Origin: Ascoidea asiatica
Lineage: Eukaryota > Ascomycota > Saccharomycetes > Ascoideales > Ascoideaceae
DNA: 64,000 nt
Direction of reading: 5' to 3'
Assembly (NCBI GenBank): GCA_001600695.1
Contig: BCKQ01000001.1
Span: 2,513,880-2,577,879, forward strand
Positions 62,740 through 64,000 of the stretch are shown one piece after another; positions within the stretch are counted from its first letter, which is position 1, and each line of letters starts with the position of its first letter. The notes beneath the pieces are model-generated. The model saw only the letters and a list, made by a program, of their open reading frames with translations, searched no databases and was not told the DNA's origin. The position numbers and the translations under genes were made by a program.

Positions 62740-64000
62740 TTATTCTTTTACAAATAAAGCAGCTGCACCCATTCCACTACCAATACACATTGAAGTTACA
62801 CCAATATCACCAGTATTAAGTTCATTTAAAAGAGTTGCAACTTGTCTTGTACCTGTTGCACCTAATGGATGACCTAAAGCAATTGCACCACCTTTTGGAT
62901 TAACTTTTTCAATTGGAATTTTTGCTTTATTAATTGAATATAAACATTGAGAAGCAAAAGCTTCATTGATTTCAAAAATATTAATATCATCATTTGTTAA
63001 ATTAAATTTTGTTAAAAGTTTTGGAATTGCATAAGCTGGTCCAACACCCATAATTTCTGGTGGTACACCAATTGAAATACAACCAACATATTTACCAATA
63101 ATATTTAAATTAAGAGATTTTGCTATTGATCTTTTAGCTAATAAAACTAAAGCAGCACCATCTGAAATTTGAGATGCATTACCAGCATGAGTTGAACCAT
63201 TTTTTTTAAAAGCAGGTCTTAATTTTGATAAAGATTCTGGAGTTACATTTTCTCTTGGACCTTCATCATTTTTAACAATAATTTTTTTTGATTTTTTAAA
63301 TTTTTTTTCTTTTTTAATATTTTCCTCATAATCATCATCATCATCATCATCATCATCTTCATCATTATCTATTTCTTCTTCAAATTCAATTGGTAAGATT
63401 TCATTTTTAAATAAACCATTTTTAATTGCATGAATTGCTTTATTATTTGAAGAAGCGCTAAAAGAATCTTGATCAAATCTTGAAATATTAAAATTATCAG
63501 TAATATTTTCATTAGTTATACCCATTGGAATAAGACATTTTTTTGCATTTGAATCTTTAATTAATAATTTACTTAAAGTTGGAATTGAATTTGGACCATA
63601 ATTTGAAGACATTGATTCAACACCACATGCTAAACCAATATTAATTTGATTTGAAATAATTTTATTTGCAATATCATTAATAGCCATTAAACCTGAAGAA
63701 CATTGTCTATTAATTGCAATTAATGGAGTTTTTAAATTAAAACCTGCAGCTAAAGTTGCAGCTCTATGTTCATTTGCACCAGAACCTTTATTTAAAACAT
63801 TACCAACAGAAATTTCTTCAATTAAATCTAAATTTAAAATATTTAAATTTTTAAAATTTTTTAATAATAAATATAATAAATCTTCACTTTTTAAATTTTT
63901 AAAAGAACCTTTACCAGCTTTTGTTATTGGAGTTCTAAAAGCAGAAATTATTACAACATCATCATCATTTTTGGATTTAATTTTTTCAATTGGAGTTTTT
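62740..64000 (-). CDS. POT1: Peroxisomal 3-ketoacyl-CoA thiolase, N-terminus beyond right edge
   Basis: The frame is open to the window end, and about 419 residues are visible, from KTPIEKIKSKNDDD to LFVKE. Thiolase catalyses the last step of peroxisomal beta-oxidation, cleaving 3-ketoacyl-CoA with CoA. All catalytic elements are present: nucleophile Cys in NRQCSSGLMAI, His in GGAIALGHPLGATGTRQV, and the second Cys in SMCIGSGMGAAALF. FRTPITKAGKGSFKNLKSED and EGPRENVTPESLSKLRPAF are typical of Pot1. An insert of about 35 residues, first acidic (a run of Asp) then Lys-rich, interrupts the loop between KNEILPIEFEEE and DEGPRENVT. No C-terminal PTS1 is present; a PTS2 would lie in the missing N-terminus. 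No CTG codon was found. The Met at 63687 is internal. Confidence 0.95.
   Translation of the reverse strand, partial: KTPIEKIKSKNDDDVVIISAFRTPITKAGKGSFKNLKSEDLLYLLLKNFKNLNILNLDLIEEISVGNVLNKGSGANEHRAATLAAGFNLKTPLIAINRQCSSGLMAINDIANKIISNQINIGLACGVESMSSNYGPNSIPTLSKLLIKDSNAKKCLIPMGITNENITDNFNISRFDQDSFSASSNNKAIHAIKNGLFKNEILPIEFEEEIDNDEDDDDDDDDDYEENIKKEKKFKKSKKIIVKNDEGPRENVTPESLSKLRPAFKKNGSTHAGNASQISDGAALVLLAKRSIAKSLNLNIIGKYVGCISIGVPPEIMGVGPAYAIPKLLTKFNLTNDDINIFEINEAFASQCLYSINKAKIPIEKVNPKGGAIALGHPLGATGTRQVATLLNELNTGDIGVTSMCIGSGMGAAALFVKE

Overview
The window is nuclear DNA from an AT-rich budding yeast (Saccharomycotina). The evidence is a dense set of mostly intronless genes for yeast-type proteins: Axl2, Spc97, Fpk1/Kin82, Mfg1, Mrn1, Gpi14 and Cwc24. 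The one clear intron, in tropomyosin, has a GTATGT donor and a CACTAAC branch site. Codon use is extremely AT-biased. CTG codons are almost absent: I found none in RPA135, GFA1 or the thiolase. The few seen lie in Ser- or Gln-rich stretches, or in GCN5 where I recall S. cerevisiae having Thr. This fits a yeast that has reassigned or purged CUG, for example the Ascoidea/Saccharomycopsis lineage. That placement is inference, not proof.

Layout, left to right: C-terminus of a casein kinase I (HRR25-like, +, cut by the window edge); a disrupted region of 0.7-3.2 kb with an uncharacterised gene in two frames (-) and two decayed genes (+), one with PWWP character; MRPS16 (+); RPA135 (-); tropomyosin with an intron (-); AXL2 (-); GFA1 (+); MFG1-like LIM-binding regulator (-); MRN1-like RNA-binding protein (-); PHO86-like ER protein (+); CCT7 (-); FPK1/KIN82 flippase kinase (+); GPI14 (-); a YAP-like bZIP factor with an altered basic region (-); a SET-domain methyltransferase (+); CWC24 (+); two unidentified low-complexity proteins (+); SPC97 (+); GCN5 (+); a secreted GH15 glucoamylase (-); and a 3-ketoacyl-CoA thiolase (POT1, -) that runs off the right edge.

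The genes do not form one pathway, as expected for a eukaryotic chromosome. Several themes recur: bud-site and polarity functions (AXL2, FPK1, tropomyosin), cell wall and GPI supply (GFA1, GPI14), chromatin and transcription (GCN5, MFG1, bZIP, RPA135), splicing and RNA control (CWC24, MRN1) and carbon use (glucoamylase, thiolase).

Two genome-scale features stand out. First, long poly-Asn, poly-Gln and acidic tracts are inserted even into enzymes and chaperonins. Second, GC-rich islands of a few hundred bases sit in most longer intergenic gaps and sometimes run into the 3' end of the preceding gene, where codon choice changes abruptly. I found no convincing tRNA, rRNA, snRNA, transposon, CRISPR or virus-like element, and no gene cluster that looks like a new system.
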